Below are positions 36,011 to 44,877 of a stretch of 64,000 nt of DNA, one piece after another; within the stretch, counting starts at the first letter, position 1; each line of letters begins with the position of its first letter. The position numbers and the translations under genes were made by a program. The notes under the pieces were generated by a model that was given only the letters and a program-made list of their open reading frames with translations, did no database searches and was not told the origin of the DNA. The stretch spans positions 1 to 64,000 of the forward strand of contig BJHF01000014.1 in NCBI GenBank assembly GCA_014191855.1, in the 5' to 3' direction. This DNA comes from Deltaproteobacteria bacterium (GTDB lineage Bacteria; Myxococcota_A; UBA796; SXON01).

Positions 36011-36757
36011 ATGGACGAGACGCTTGCCCGCCAGGTCGCCGCGCTGTGTCAGGACCTGCACGCTCGCGCGTGGGTCGCCAATCACGACGGAAACGTGAGC
36101 GTTCGGCTCGGCGATGGTCGATTCCTCGCAAGTCCAACCGCGGTGAGCAAGCGCGACGTGCGCCCGGAGAGTCTGGTCGTCGTCGACGGCGAAGGCAAGG
36201 TCGTCCAAGGCACGCGCCGCGTGTTCTCCGAGATGGCGCTGCACCTCGCCGCGTACCGCGCACGGCCCGACGTTTCCTGGGTCGTTCACGCCCACCCCCC
36301 CCACGCCACCGCGTGGGCCGTCGCAGGTGAATCGTTCTGGGACGCACCATTCCTCGCCGAGGCCGTCGTCTCCCTTGGGGACTCGGTGCCGCTCGTGAGC
36401 TACGCGATGCCGGGCTCCTCGACGGCCGCGCTCGAAGCCGCGATCTCACGCGCAGACGCGGTGTTGCTTGGAAACCATGGCGTTCTCACCGTGGGACCCG
36501 ACGCAGAAACGGCCTTGCTCCGAATGGAATTGGTCGAGCACCTCGCCCGTATCGCCGCGTTGGCCCGCCCCCTGGGCGGCGCGCGTCCCCTACCCGCCGA
36601 AGACGTGGCGAAGTTGCTCGACGCGCGGCGCAAAGCCGGGTTGGGTCCGGAGGGTCGGGCGAACGCAGGGCTGACCGGTGCGGGGACACCGCCGCTCGCG
36701 CCCCCCACGACGGACGTCGAAGCGCTGGTGCGGGACGCGCTGCGTCGGCTGGGCTGA
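36011..36757 (+). CDS. Class II aldolase (fuculose-phosphate aldolase-like) with C-terminal encapsulation peptide
   Basis: 248-aa zinc aldolase of the FucA/RhaD/araD family. Metal and catalytic residues align closely with FucA: Glu74 (FSEMALHL), His93 and His95 (VVHAHPPHAT) and His156 (LLGNHGVLT). After the fold (~residue 212) comes a Gly/Pro-rich linker and an amphipathic end, TTDVEALVRDALRRLG (~residues 233-248), typical of peptides that target enzymes to the microcompartment. It likely cleaves a sugar phosphate to dihydroxyacetone phosphate plus an aldehyde for the dehydrogenase. Substrate is inferred. Confidence 0.88.
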   Translation: MDETLARQVAALCQDLHARAWVANHDGNVSVRLGDGRFLASPTAVSKRDVRPESLVVVDGEGKVVQGTRRVFSEMALHLAAYRARPDVSWVVHAHPPHATAWAVAGESFWDAPFLAEAVVSLGDSVPLVSYAMPGSSTAALEAAISRADAVLLGNHGVLTVGPDAETALLRMELVEHLARIAALARPLGGARPLPAEDVAKLLDARRKAGLGPEGRANAGLTGAGTPPLAPPTTDVEALVRDALRRLG

Positions 36758-36773
36758 GCCTTCAGGCGCTCAG
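36754..36773. terminator. Hairpin containing both stops of a convergent pair
   Basis: CTGAGC (36754-36759) and GCTCAG (36768-36773) pair across an 8-nt loop; the aldolase TGA (36755-36757) and the TGA of the minus-strand gene (36770-36772) lie in the arms. Possible bidirectional end of transcription; no T tract. Confidence 0.35.
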
Positions 36774-38701
36774 AACGCCAGCACCGTGCCCGCGCGCACT
36801 TCTGGGTAGAAGCCGGTGTCTTCCAGGTCCTTCTGGATGAGGTCGAACTGGTCGCCAGAGAGCACGCCGAGGGCGAGATCCAGGTTGAAACCGAAGTTTT
36901 CACTCACCAGGAAGTCGCAGCCGCCGCGCACGCGGCCGCCAAACGCGAAGTCGGTGTTCGCGGTGTAAGCCACAGCCACGCCATCGAGGCCTACATACGG
37001 CTGCACCTGGCTCACGGGCACCTTGTACGCGAAGCCGAAGTTGATGGGGAGGATCGCGTTCCAATCCTGCACCTGTTCGGGGAGGATGCCCGCCGAGTCG
37101 GCGATGATCTGGCGCTCCTCATCGGTGTAATTCCGATTGGTCGAGGCGCCCTCGATGCCGAGCAGCAACACCACACGGCTGGCCACCGGGATGTCCATCT
37201 CCATCCCATAGGTCACGAAGTCGAGGTTGCCGAAGCGCGAATAACCACCGCGGGCATCGATCGAGAACTTCGCCTTTGCGTCGGAGCTGGAACGGGAGCG
37301 GGAAGCCGGCGCGTCCAGATCCTCGTCTTCATCGCGAGCGGAGCGCGTGCGCGAGGCGTAGCTGGAAGGCTCGTCTTCCTCTTCGTCGTCCATCAGCCGC
37401 TTGGTGGACACCCGCGGCGCCTCCTCCTCTTCCTCCTCCTCCACCACGCGCTTCGTCGAAACACGTGGTGCGGGCTCCTCTTCTTCTTCCTCCTCCACAA
37501 CCCGCTTGGCCGAGGCGCGGGGCGGCGGGGCCGCCTCCTCTTCTTCCTCCTCCTCGACCACCACGTCTTCTTCTTCCTCCTCGGGCTCCTCCACCACCTT
37601 GGCCTTGCTGGAGGTGGTCTTGGCCGTGGTCTTCGACGACGACGACGAGGCGTGCCGCTCGGAGAACGAACGGGTGTCTACCTCCTCTTCCTCTTCGGGA
37701 GCGGCCTCTTCCTCCTCCGACTTCACCGCCCCTCCGCCCCCGAAGGAGAAGTTGGCAAGCTCTGCCTCGAGATCCGCGTCCTCATCGCTCGGGGGCGGCG
37801 ACTTCTTGTACTTCGAGGCTTTCGAGGCCGCTGCGGCCGCCGCTGCTTCCTCTTCCGCTTCGGCCCTGGCCTGCGCCTCTGCGCGGGCCTCGGCTTCCGC
37901 TTCGGCCTTCGCGCGGGCAGCCGCCTCCGCCTTGGCCTTGGCGGCGGCTTCCGCCTTGGCCTTCGCCTCCGCCTCCGCGCGCGCCTTCGCTTCCGCCTCG
38001 GCCTTGGCCTTGGCGGTGGCCTCCGCCTTGGCGCGCGCGTCTGCTTCCGCCTTCGCTTTGGCCTTCGCCTCCGCTGCCGCAGCGCGGGCATCCTCTTCTT
38101 CGTCCACGTCTTCGAGCTTGCCCTTCTTGGCGTCCGGCGTGAACTTCGTCTTGCCCTTCACGTCGCTCTTCTGGCCGTCGAAGTCGAAGTCCTCCTCGTC
38201 CTCAAACGCCGTCGTTTGCACGCTCTCCGCCGCGGCTTCCGCCGCCGCCGCTGCGCCCTGGCCGGTGATCTCCTTGACCATCTTCGGCGCCGTGGAGGCC
38301 AGCGCCGCCACGTCGGCCGCCACGTCGTATTGCTTCTTTCGCACGATCGAGTTTTTCTTGGCGTCGTAATACACCAAGCTCACCTTCAAGCCCGAACCGC
38401 CGGGGGCCACCTGGCCCGTGATCACCGTGTCGGCGCCGTTCGCTTTCGCGATGCCGCCCAGGCACGTGGTGGAGCTGAGGCAGCTCGCGTTGAGGCTCGA
38501 CGGGGCCGCGATCTCGTTCACCGTGTCGAAGCTGCCCGAAAAATCGAGCTCGGAGCTGATCAAGCTGGTGAGGTTCGTCGTGGTTTTTGTACCCACGCCC
38601 GAGTCGACCAGCGGCGCCACCACGGCGAGGCCGCCTGCCCAGGCCATCGACGGCGCACAGAGCAGAAGAACGGCAGGAAGGAAGCGGTTAGTTCGGCGCA
38701 T
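36770..38701 (-). CDS. TolB-N/CsgG-like periplasmic domain with coiled-coil, acidic linker and C-terminal beta barrel
   Basis: 643-aa secreted protein with signal peptide MRRTNRFLPAVLLLCAPSMAWA. Residues ~23-150 resemble the TolB/CsgG N-terminal fold (GLAVVAPLVDSGVGTKTTTN, later GADTVITGQV). Residues ~203-300 are Ala/Lys/Glu-rich and predicted as one long coiled coil like TolA. Residues ~300-475 are acidic low complexity with a repeated STKRVVEEEEEEE unit. Residues ~478-643 read as an outer membrane beta barrel ending in LAF. It could span from inner periplasm to outer membrane. No direct family match. Confidence 0.75.
   Translation of the reverse strand: MRRTNRFLPAVLLLCAPSMAWAGGLAVVAPLVDSGVGTKTTTNLTSLISSELDFSGSFDTVNEIAAPSSLNASCLSSTTCLGGIAKANGADTVITGQVAPGGSGLKVSLVYYDAKKNSIVRKKQYDVAADVAALASTAPKMVKEITGQGAAAAAEAAAESVQTTAFEDEEDFDFDGQKSDVKGKTKFTPDAKKGKLEDVDEEEDARAAAAEAKAKAKAEADARAKAEATAKAKAEAEAKARAEAEAKAKAEAAAKAKAEAAARAKAEAEAEARAEAQARAEAEEEAAAAAAASKASKYKKSPPPSDEDADLEAELANFSFGGGGAVKSEEEEAAPEEEEEVDTRSFSERHASSSSSKTTAKTTSSKAKVVEEPEEEEEDVVVEEEEEEEAAPPPRASAKRVVEEEEEEEPAPRVSTKRVVEEEEEEEAPRVSTKRLMDDEEEDEPSSYASRTRSARDEDEDLDAPASRSRSSSDAKAKFSIDARGGYSRFGNLDFVTYGMEMDIPVASRVVLLLGIEGASTNRNYTDEERQIIADSAGILPEQVQDWNAILPINFGFAYKVPVSQVQPYVGLDGVAVAYTANTDFAFGGRVRGGCDFLVSENFGFNLDLALGVLSGDQFDLIQKDLEDTGFYPEVRAGTVLAF
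37367..37525 (-). repeat. Tandem repeat encoding RVSTKR + acidic tract
   Basis: Approximate extent of three imperfect units coding for RASAKRVVEEEEEEE-, RVSTKRVVEEEEEEE- and RVSTKRLMDDEEEDE-type segments. On the plus strand it is a purine/pyrimidine-asymmetric run of TCC/CTC triplets, a likely slippage site. Confidence 0.6.
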
Positions 38702-38822
38702 CGAGACCTCGATTCAGGGGGGCGGGGCGAAGAACCCCCGGCGACCGCCCATATTGCCACGTCCGTCGCTTTCTGTCGAGAGGGTGGACTCCTGAGGATC
38801 GCGGCGCTATCGGGGCCGGCCG

Positions 38823-40742
38823 ATGACTGCGCCGCCGGGCCGCCTCCAGCTCGCCAGAGACCGCCTCGTGTTCGCGGTGCTCGGCGCGGCCGCGTTCGGG
38901 GCGGTGGAGGCTGCACACAGCGTGGCCATGTCCCACCTGGCGCTCGGGATGGGCTGGAGCCTGCTCCTGATCGGCATCGGCGCGGGCGCCGCCGGCGTGA
39001 TCGGTTTGGGCGTCGGGGTGGCCTCGCTGGCGCTGCCGGGCCGGCCGGTCGGCCGCGCCCGCTGGGCGGCGTTTCTCGCCGGGATCGTCGCGGTGTTCGC
39101 CGTGTATCTCTTCGTCGCGCTCTTCACCGACCCGCCGCCGTTTCAGAAGCCCCCTCCCCTCCACGGCAGCCCGCTCGCCTGGCTGGGGCTGACCGGTGCC
39201 GCCGGAGTGGCCGCGCTCGGGCTGTACCAAGCTGTGCGCGGCGCAAAAAACGTCGCAACCGCCGCCATCTGCCTCGCCGCGGCCGGGGGGGTATGGGCCT
39301 GGTCGGGCAGCGTCGCCATTGGAGCCGATCGTCCCTCGCTCCCTGCCGGAACGCCCAACGTCCTGTTGGTGACCCTCGACACCACGCGCGCCGATCACGT
39401 TGGAGCCTACGGAAATACGACCGTAGATACCCGGTCGTTCGACGCCTTGGCGCGCGAGGGTGTGCTGTTCTCGAACGCCTCGGCCGTGGCCGCGGTAACC
39501 GGACCGAGCCACGCCGCGATGCTCACGGGAACGGGGCCGTGGGTGAACGGGGTGCTGCTCAACGGCATCCCGATTCCCGAGCAACATCGCCTGCTGTCGG
39601 AGCGGCTTCGCGAAGCGGGTTGGTCCACCGGCGCGTTCGTGAGCGCCTACGTGCTGGAGGGCTCGCTGGGCTTCTCCCGCGGCTTCGACGTGTACGACGA
39701 CGACTTTGGCCTCATGCCGGGTTTGGCGGCGCTCCTCGTGCCCCGGGCCATCACCATGGCGCACCGTCACGCGGACCCGGACTGGATCCTTGAGCGGCGA
39801 GGCGGAGAAACCGTGGATCACGCAGAGGCCTGGATCGCCGGCCAGTCCGCGCCCTGGTTCGCCTGGGTACACCTCTTCGACGCGCATGGGCCGTACCTCC
39901 CGCCCCCGCCGTGGGACACGCAATACTACGCCGCGGACCCCCGGGATCCCGCACACACCTCGATGCAGGCCGTGCACGGTATCGCCAGCTACCTGCTCCC
40001 CTCGCTCAAGGGGATCACCGACCTGAACTACGTGTTGGCGCAGTACGCGGGAGAGATCAGCTACGCCGACTCCCAGCTCGGTCGATTGTTGGAGTCGATC
40101 CCTGAGAACACGCTTGTCGTGGTGATCGGAGACCACGGCGAGTCGCTCGGCGAACACGACGTGTGGTTCAACCATGGCGACGACGTGTACGAGACCAGCG
40201 TACACGTGCCCTTCGCGATGCGTTGGCCCGGACGCATCGCCTCGGGCGTCGTGACCCACCCCGTTGAGGGCACCGACGTAGCGCCGACCATCCTCGGCGA
40301 GTTGGGCCTGCCGACGACGGGAATGACCGGGGTGAACGCCCTTACCGGCAACCGCACCCTCGCCTCATCGATGTGTTTTGACCGGGACACCAACCTGGCC
40401 GAGCGTAAGGCCGGGCGCATCAGCCAGCCGAAGTGGCGTCTCGGCGCGCTGCGCAGCGAGTCCGCGCGGTGGGTTCATCGGGAGATCGACGGTCGCGGGG
40501 AGTTTTTTGACCTGGGCGCGGACCCGGGCGGCCTGTCGGACGTGGCGGGAGCGTGGGGGTTGGAGCCCGAAGGCGCTGGGCAGTTGCAAACACTGCGGGA
40601 GACGACGAGCGTGTTGTTCCTCTCCGACTCCAGCCACTCGGGGCAGGAGCACAGCCCCGAGGAGCGCGCGAAGCTGGAGGCGCTCGGGTACCTTGAGCCC
40701 CTTGAGCCGCTTCAGGCCCCCAAGCCGGGAACAACCCCGTGA
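38823..40742 (+). CDS. Membrane-anchored sulfatase-like hydrolase/transferase (alkaline phosphatase superfamily)
   Basis: 639-aa protein: ~160 residues with about four membrane segments, then a sulfatase-fold domain. Metal ligand region PNVLLVTLDTTRADHVGAYG; nucleophile region VAAVTGPSHAAMLTG, with Thr where sulfatases have the Cys/Ser that becomes formylglycine; distal metal region VVVIGDHGESLGEHD. Without formylglycine it is more likely a phosphoglycerol/phosphoethanolamine-type transferase or phosphodiesterase than a sulfatase. First gene of a four-gene overlapping operon. Confidence 0.85.
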   Translation: MTAPPGRLQLARDRLVFAVLGAAAFGAVEAAHSVAMSHLALGMGWSLLLIGIGAGAAGVIGLGVGVASLALPGRPVGRARWAAFLAGIVAVFAVYLFVALFTDPPPFQKPPPLHGSPLAWLGLTGAAGVAALGLYQAVRGAKNVATAAICLAAAGGVWAWSGSVAIGADRPSLPAGTPNVLLVTLDTTRADHVGAYGNTTVDTRSFDALAREGVLFSNASAVAAVTGPSHAAMLTGTGPWVNGVLLNGIPIPEQHRLLSERLREAGWSTGAFVSAYVLEGSLGFSRGFDVYDDDFGLMPGLAALLVPRAITMAHRHADPDWILERRGGETVDHAEAWIAGQSAPWFAWVHLFDAHGPYLPPPPWDTQYYAADPRDPAHTSMQAVHGIASYLLPSLKGITDLNYVLAQYAGEISYADSQLGRLLESIPENTLVVVIGDHGESLGEHDVWFNHGDDVYETSVHVPFAMRWPGRIASGVVTHPVEGTDVAPTILGELGLPTTGMTGVNALTGNRTLASSMCFDRDTNLAERKAGRISQPKWRLGALRSESARWVHREIDGRGEFFDLGADPGGLSDVAGAWGLEPEGAGQLQTLRETTSVLFLSDSSHSGQEHSPEERAKLEALGYLEPLEPLQAPKPGTTP

Positions 40743-41695
40743 TCATCGCCGAATCCCCGCTCAAGGATGCCTACCGGCGCTTCACGTGGGGACCGTGGCG
40801 TCGGCTCTTGGAGGCCGCCCCGCCCGGGTGGGACTACCGCGCAAGCCAACAGATCGGTCGACTTGCGGGGCGGCTCTCCGCGAAGAAACGAGCGGACGTG
40901 GTCGCGAATCTGCGCCGCGCCTTCCCCGACCGTTCCGACCTCGATCGCGTGGCACAAGCGGCGTTCGGCGCCCACTTCGAGAACCAGTACGCCTCGTTCG
41001 CGTTCGGTCGGCTGAACGCCACGAACTGGGGGCGGTGGCTTCGTTTTGAGGGTCTGGAACACCTGGATCGGGCGGCGAGGGACGGCGTCGGCGTGGTGCT
41101 GATGCACCCGCACATGGGCCCTGCACAGCTCCCGCTGGCGGCGCTGGGCGCGCTCGGTCGACCGGTGCACCAGGTCGGGGGCGGCGCGGTGCAGGTGGAG
41201 AAGTCGGAAACGGGAAACTGGGCAAGCGCGGAGCGTGGGCGCCTCGAAGCACGGATGCAGGTGACGTTACACGATGGAACTGGGTTTCTGCGGGGCCTGC
41301 TACGAGCGCTCGGCAGCGGCGGGATCGTGCTGACGGCCTGCGATGGCACCGGAGGCGGCAAGGAGCTGGGGCGGCGGCTTGAGCGCACGGTCCTCGGCCA
41401 ACCGATGGGCGTACCGGTCACCCCGTTCTGGCTCGCGAGGCGATCCGGCGCGCGGCTGCACACGCTGTACACGGCGCGAGATCCCCTCGATCCTCGTCGG
41501 CACGCGAGTTTTATCGGCCCCGAAGTGCCGGTGACGCGGGACGGCTCGGTAGACGAGGCGCTCGAAGCCGGCGCGACCTTCACCGCGGCGTGGTTGACGC
41601 TGGTGTTGTCGCGACACCCCGAAGCGTGGCTTTTTTGGGACGAGTTTCGACCCGGGGGGCTGTTGATGCCAGCGGTGGAGCCGAAGAAGCCATGA
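40739..41695 (+). CDS. Lipid A biosynthesis (HtrB/LpxL-like) acyltransferase with altered catalytic motif
   Basis: 318-aa acyltransferase from GTG 40739, overlapping the previous stop (GTGA). Fold-typical parts are RADVVANLRRAFPD, FEGLEHLDRAARDGVGVVLM and WLTLVLSRHPEAWLFWDEFR. The HX4(D/E) active site reads HMGPAQ, placing Gln where Glu/Asp is expected. Probably acylates an envelope glycolipid if still active. Gene order with two phosphatase-superfamily enzymes and a GT4 suggests a common lipid product. Confidence 0.8.
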   Translation: MIIAESPLKDAYRRFTWGPWRRLLEAAPPGWDYRASQQIGRLAGRLSAKKRADVVANLRRAFPDRSDLDRVAQAAFGAHFENQYASFAFGRLNATNWGRWLRFEGLEHLDRAARDGVGVVLMHPHMGPAQLPLAALGALGRPVHQVGGGAVQVEKSETGNWASAERGRLEARMQVTLHDGTGFLRGLLRALGSGGIVLTACDGTGGGKELGRRLERTVLGQPMGVPVTPFWLARRSGARLHTLYTARDPLDPRRHASFIGPEVPVTRDGSVDEALEAGATFTAAWLTLVLSRHPEAWLFWDEFRPGGLLMPAVEPKKP

Positions 41696-43398
41696 AGAAG
41701 CTTCTGAATGCGCTGCTGGTCGCGCTCGGGGCGTCGGCGCTGGGCACCGCAGCCGCAGTGACACTGGTCGATCGGGCCCACCCGATGTTCAACGACCTCC
41801 CCTGGATCGGTGCTGCGATCGCCGCTTTTGGGGCGGCGCAGCTCCCCTGGGCTCGTCGAGGCCGCGCGAGGATGGTGGCGGCGGCGGCTTCGCTGCTCGC
41901 CGCGCCGATTTGGATGCTCTCGGTGGGAGACTCGCTCGGTCCCCTCCCCGCACGGATGGTGATCTTCGGCGTAGATGGCGCAACGTGGGACGTAATCGAC
42001 GCCGAGCCGCTGCCCGCCTTTCACGCGATGTCGGTAGAGGGCGCCCGCGGCGACCTCATCTCGATGGAGCCGATGTTCTCGCCGCTCTTGTGGACGACCA
42101 TCGCGTCTGGACGCCCCGTTTCCGAGCATGGCGTCCGCGGCTTCCATGTGCACAGCGACGACTGCAAGGTCGCGCGGTGGTGGGACATCGCGGAGGCCTC
42201 CGGCGACGGTGTGGGCCTGTACAAGTGGCTCGTGGACTACCCGCCGCGAACCTTTGCACACGGCGGCTTCTGGGTGCCAAGCTGGCTGGCCCCGACCCCG
42301 GAAACCTGGCCGGCGCGGCTCTCCGCGGTGAAGGAGGTGGAGCTCGCGAACCGGCTCCGGCGCAAGGCGGTGGGGGAACGCGGCGCTTCCCTGGCGCTCG
42401 CGGAGCGCCTCGTGGACGTCGGCGTGCGGCTCTCGACGCTCAGTCGCGCGGCCGCCTGGACGGTGGAGGAGCGCCTTACCCATCCCGACGAACCCCGTCG
42501 CAACACCGCGATGCAGTTGATCCGCGGAGACATCGACCGGGACGTGTTCATCGCGCAGCTCTATGCGGAGGCGCCCGCCGTCGCGAGCCTCAACTACTAC
42601 GCAACGGACGGGCTCGCGCACCTCTACTGGGACCGGTATGCGGCAGGCGGCGGTGAGCTGCGCGCGGCCTACCGCCAGGCCGACGAGATCCTGGGCGAGC
42701 TGCGCCGCCGCCTGGGCCCCAAAGGCCGCATCCTCGTCGTGAGCGATCACGGCTTCAAGGCGATGGATGGCTCCGGCACGGCCGGTCAATTCCTCCCCTT
42801 GACCGAAAGACTCTCGGCGCGGATCTCCGCCGAGGTGGTGCCGGTGGACGTCACCCGGATCGGCCACAAGCTGGTCGTGGGCACGCCGTCGCCGGCCGAT
42901 GCGGAGCGGGTGCGCGCCTGGGCCTCCACCTTCACCGACTCCGCGGGCAAGCCGTTCTACAAGACGGGCGATTTTCCGGACGATCCGGGGAGCGTGGCCC
43001 TGACGCTCGCCGACGAACAGATCACGGCCGACCGGATGAAAATTGAGCGCGTGGGGGGCGACCCGCTCAGCGACTATGTGACGTTGACCGCCACCTATAC
43101 CGGCACCCACGAGCAGCGCGGGGTGATCCTGGCCTGGGGAGCGGGCGTCACGCCCGGGCGCCTCGGCGCGGTACCGCTGCTCGATGCGGCGCCGACGCTG
43201 CTCGCTGGCGGGGGGTTGCCCGCGGCGGAGGACATGTCGGGCCGCGCCCGCGTGTGGCCCGAGCTGCCTCGCGTCGCGACGTGGGACGGCCTCGTGCCCG
43301 GTCTCCGCTTCCTCGGGGCCGACGACGAGGGCGTGAACGAGGACATGCTCAAGGCGCTGGGCTACGTGGACGACGGAAAACCGAGTCCGAAGCCGTGA
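41692..43398 (+). CDS. Type I phosphodiesterase / nucleotide pyrophosphatase-family protein
   Basis: 568-aa alkaline-phosphatase-superfamily enzyme. ATG 41692 overlaps the acyltransferase stop (ATGA). Two N-terminal hydrophobic segments precede the catalytic domain: VIFGVDGATWDVID (metal Asp), SPLLWTTIASGRPVSEHGV (Thr nucleophile), NYYATDGLAHLYWDRY and LVVSDHGFK (metal Asp/His). Likely membrane-anchored, facing the periplasm. Substrate unknown, presumably the same glycolipid or polymer as its operon partners. Confidence 0.85.
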   Translation: MKKLLNALLVALGASALGTAAAVTLVDRAHPMFNDLPWIGAAIAAFGAAQLPWARRGRARMVAAAASLLAAPIWMLSVGDSLGPLPARMVIFGVDGATWDVIDAEPLPAFHAMSVEGARGDLISMEPMFSPLLWTTIASGRPVSEHGVRGFHVHSDDCKVARWWDIAEASGDGVGLYKWLVDYPPRTFAHGGFWVPSWLAPTPETWPARLSAVKEVELANRLRRKAVGERGASLALAERLVDVGVRLSTLSRAAAWTVEERLTHPDEPRRNTAMQLIRGDIDRDVFIAQLYAEAPAVASLNYYATDGLAHLYWDRYAAGGGELRAAYRQADEILGELRRRLGPKGRILVVSDHGFKAMDGSGTAGQFLPLTERLSARISAEVVPVDVTRIGHKLVVGTPSPADAERVRAWASTFTDSAGKPFYKTGDFPDDPGSVALTLADEQITADRMKIERVGGDPLSDYVTLTATYTGTHEQRGVILAWGAGVTPGRLGAVPLLDAAPTLLAGGGLPAAEDMSGRARVWPELPRVATWDGLVPGLRFLGADDEGVNEDMLKALGYVDDGKPSPKP

Positions 43399-44465
43399 AG
43401 CTGCTGTTCGTCGCGCGGCGCTTCCCGCCAGACGTGCGCAGCGGCACCGAGACGGTGTTTGAGCGCCTGCTGGCCGAGGCGCGCGCGGCGGGCCATGACG
43501 TTCACCTCGTCGCCGGATTCCGCCGTGACCGTGCGTTATTACCCGCTGGCACGACAGCGGTGGACCTGCGGGGGCGCGGCGCCACGGCTTGGGCCGCGAT
43601 GCCGCTGGCTGCGATGACGGCCGCGCGCCGGCTGCGTCCGGACGCGGTGTTGAGCAACTCCATCGAGGTGCGCGTGCCGGGGGTGCCGACGGTCACGCTG
43701 GTGCACGACTTGAACTTTGGCGGCGACGGGGAAGGCGCGGGCGCGCGCGGCCGACGTCTGTTCTACCGCGTTCAAGCGGCGGGATTGGCCCGCATCGTGG
43801 CCGTGAGCGAGGTCACGCGGCAGGCGCTGCTGGCGATCGGCGTCGCCCCCGACAAGGTGGTCACGATCCACAACGGCGTGGACCTTTCGCGGTTCGTCCC
43901 CTCCCCTCGCCCGCCGGACAGCGAGGTGCGCCTCGTACACGTCAGCCGCGTCCTGTCCGGCAAGGGACAGCACTGCTCGCTTGACGCGCTCGGCCGGATG
44001 CGGCCCGACCAACGCCGGGGAATAAGCCTCGCCATCGTGGGCACCGTCGCCGACGCCACCTACGCCGACCAGCTCCGCGTGCAGGCTTGGAACCTCCCGG
44101 TCCAGCTCCACTTTGACGTTCAGGACGTGGTCCCTCACTACCAGTCGGCCGACATCGCCCTCTTCCCTACACGAATGCCCGAGGGCTTCGGGTACGCCGC
44201 GGTAGAGGCGATGGCCTGCGGGCTCCCCGTCGTGGGCTTCGAAGATCCGGCGGTGGCGGAGGCGACCGGGGGCCTCGCGGTGCTCGTGCCTCGCGACGAC
44301 ATCCCGGCATTTCGAAACGCGATCCTCCGTTTGGCAACGGATCCCGCGGAGCGCCGGCGGCTCGGCGAGGCCGGCCGCATGTTCGTGCAGCGGTATCGTT
44401 GGGCGGACACGTGGCGGGCGTATGAGCGGGTGCTTGAGGGCGCGGCGGGGCTCTTGGGGCGTTGA
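43395..44465 (+). CDS. Glycosyltransferase family 4
   Basis: 356-aa GT-B glycosyltransferase from GTG 43395, overlapping the phosphodiesterase stop. N-terminal LLFVARRFPPDVRSGTETVF; phosphate/nucleotide region VSEVTRQALLAIGVAPDKVV followed by IHNGVDLSRF; C-terminal EX7E motif in PEGFGYAAVEAMACGLPVVG. Cytoplasmic side; likely adds a sugar to a lipid carrier or glycolipid. Last gene of the operon. Confidence 0.9.
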   Translation: MKLLFVARRFPPDVRSGTETVFERLLAEARAAGHDVHLVAGFRRDRALLPAGTTAVDLRGRGATAWAAMPLAAMTAARRLRPDAVLSNSIEVRVPGVPTVTLVHDLNFGGDGEGAGARGRRLFYRVQAAGLARIVAVSEVTRQALLAIGVAPDKVVTIHNGVDLSRFVPSPRPPDSEVRLVHVSRVLSGKGQHCSLDALGRMRPDQRRGISLAIVGTVADATYADQLRVQAWNLPVQLHFDVQDVVPHYQSADIALFPTRMPEGFGYAAVEAMACGLPVVGFEDPAVAEATGGLAVLVPRDDIPAFRNAILRLATDPAERRRLGEAGRMFVQRYRWADTWRAYERVLEGAAGLLGR

Positions 44466-44710
44466 GGTGGGCGGGTTGGCGTCGGGCAGCGGCCGGCAGA
44501 TGCCTTGGGAACCGCTTGGGGTGCCGAGATGGGCAAGGGTGGCGGTGTACGTCGTGATTCCGAGTGGGGTCGGCGGGGGCGCGCCGGTTCGCGTGCAAGG
44601 CCCGACGCTCCATTCTCGCTGGAGCCGCCGCCGAGGGGCGAGTCACCTGAGGATTTGGCACTGCCGGCGTCGATTTGTGCGACGTACAGCAGGCCGGTCA
44701 CGACGATATC

Positions 44711-44755
44711 CTCTCCTTGCGGCATGGGTGGCGCCTCACCCCATGCGCAAGGAGA
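44711..44755. repeat. Palindromic repeat, copy 1
   Basis: CTCTCCTTGCGGCATGGGTG pairs imperfectly with the CACCCCATGCGCAAGGAGA arm, with single-base bulges and a short loop. Similar in sequence and fold to copy 2, 168 nt downstream. Confidence 0.65.
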
Positions 44756-44877
44756 ACCGGGCGGCGGCTTGGAGGTCAGCGTCACCCCCCGCGCGACCCT
44801 GACCAACGGTACAACGCAGTGAATTCCGCACTGCCGTGGAGCCTATCCCCGCCGGCAGCGGTCACCGGGCCGTCTTG

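Noticed and set aside
37652-39793. 713-codon plus-strand ORF opposite the coiled-coil protein
   Set aside because: Runs of Leu/Arg/Phe result from the reverse reading of Ala/Lys/Glu codons.
44138-44806. 222-codon minus-strand ORF over the end of the GT4 gene
   Set aside because: Overlaps a well-supported gene and has random Pro/Ser/Arg composition; only a short stretch near 44660-44740 looks protein-like.
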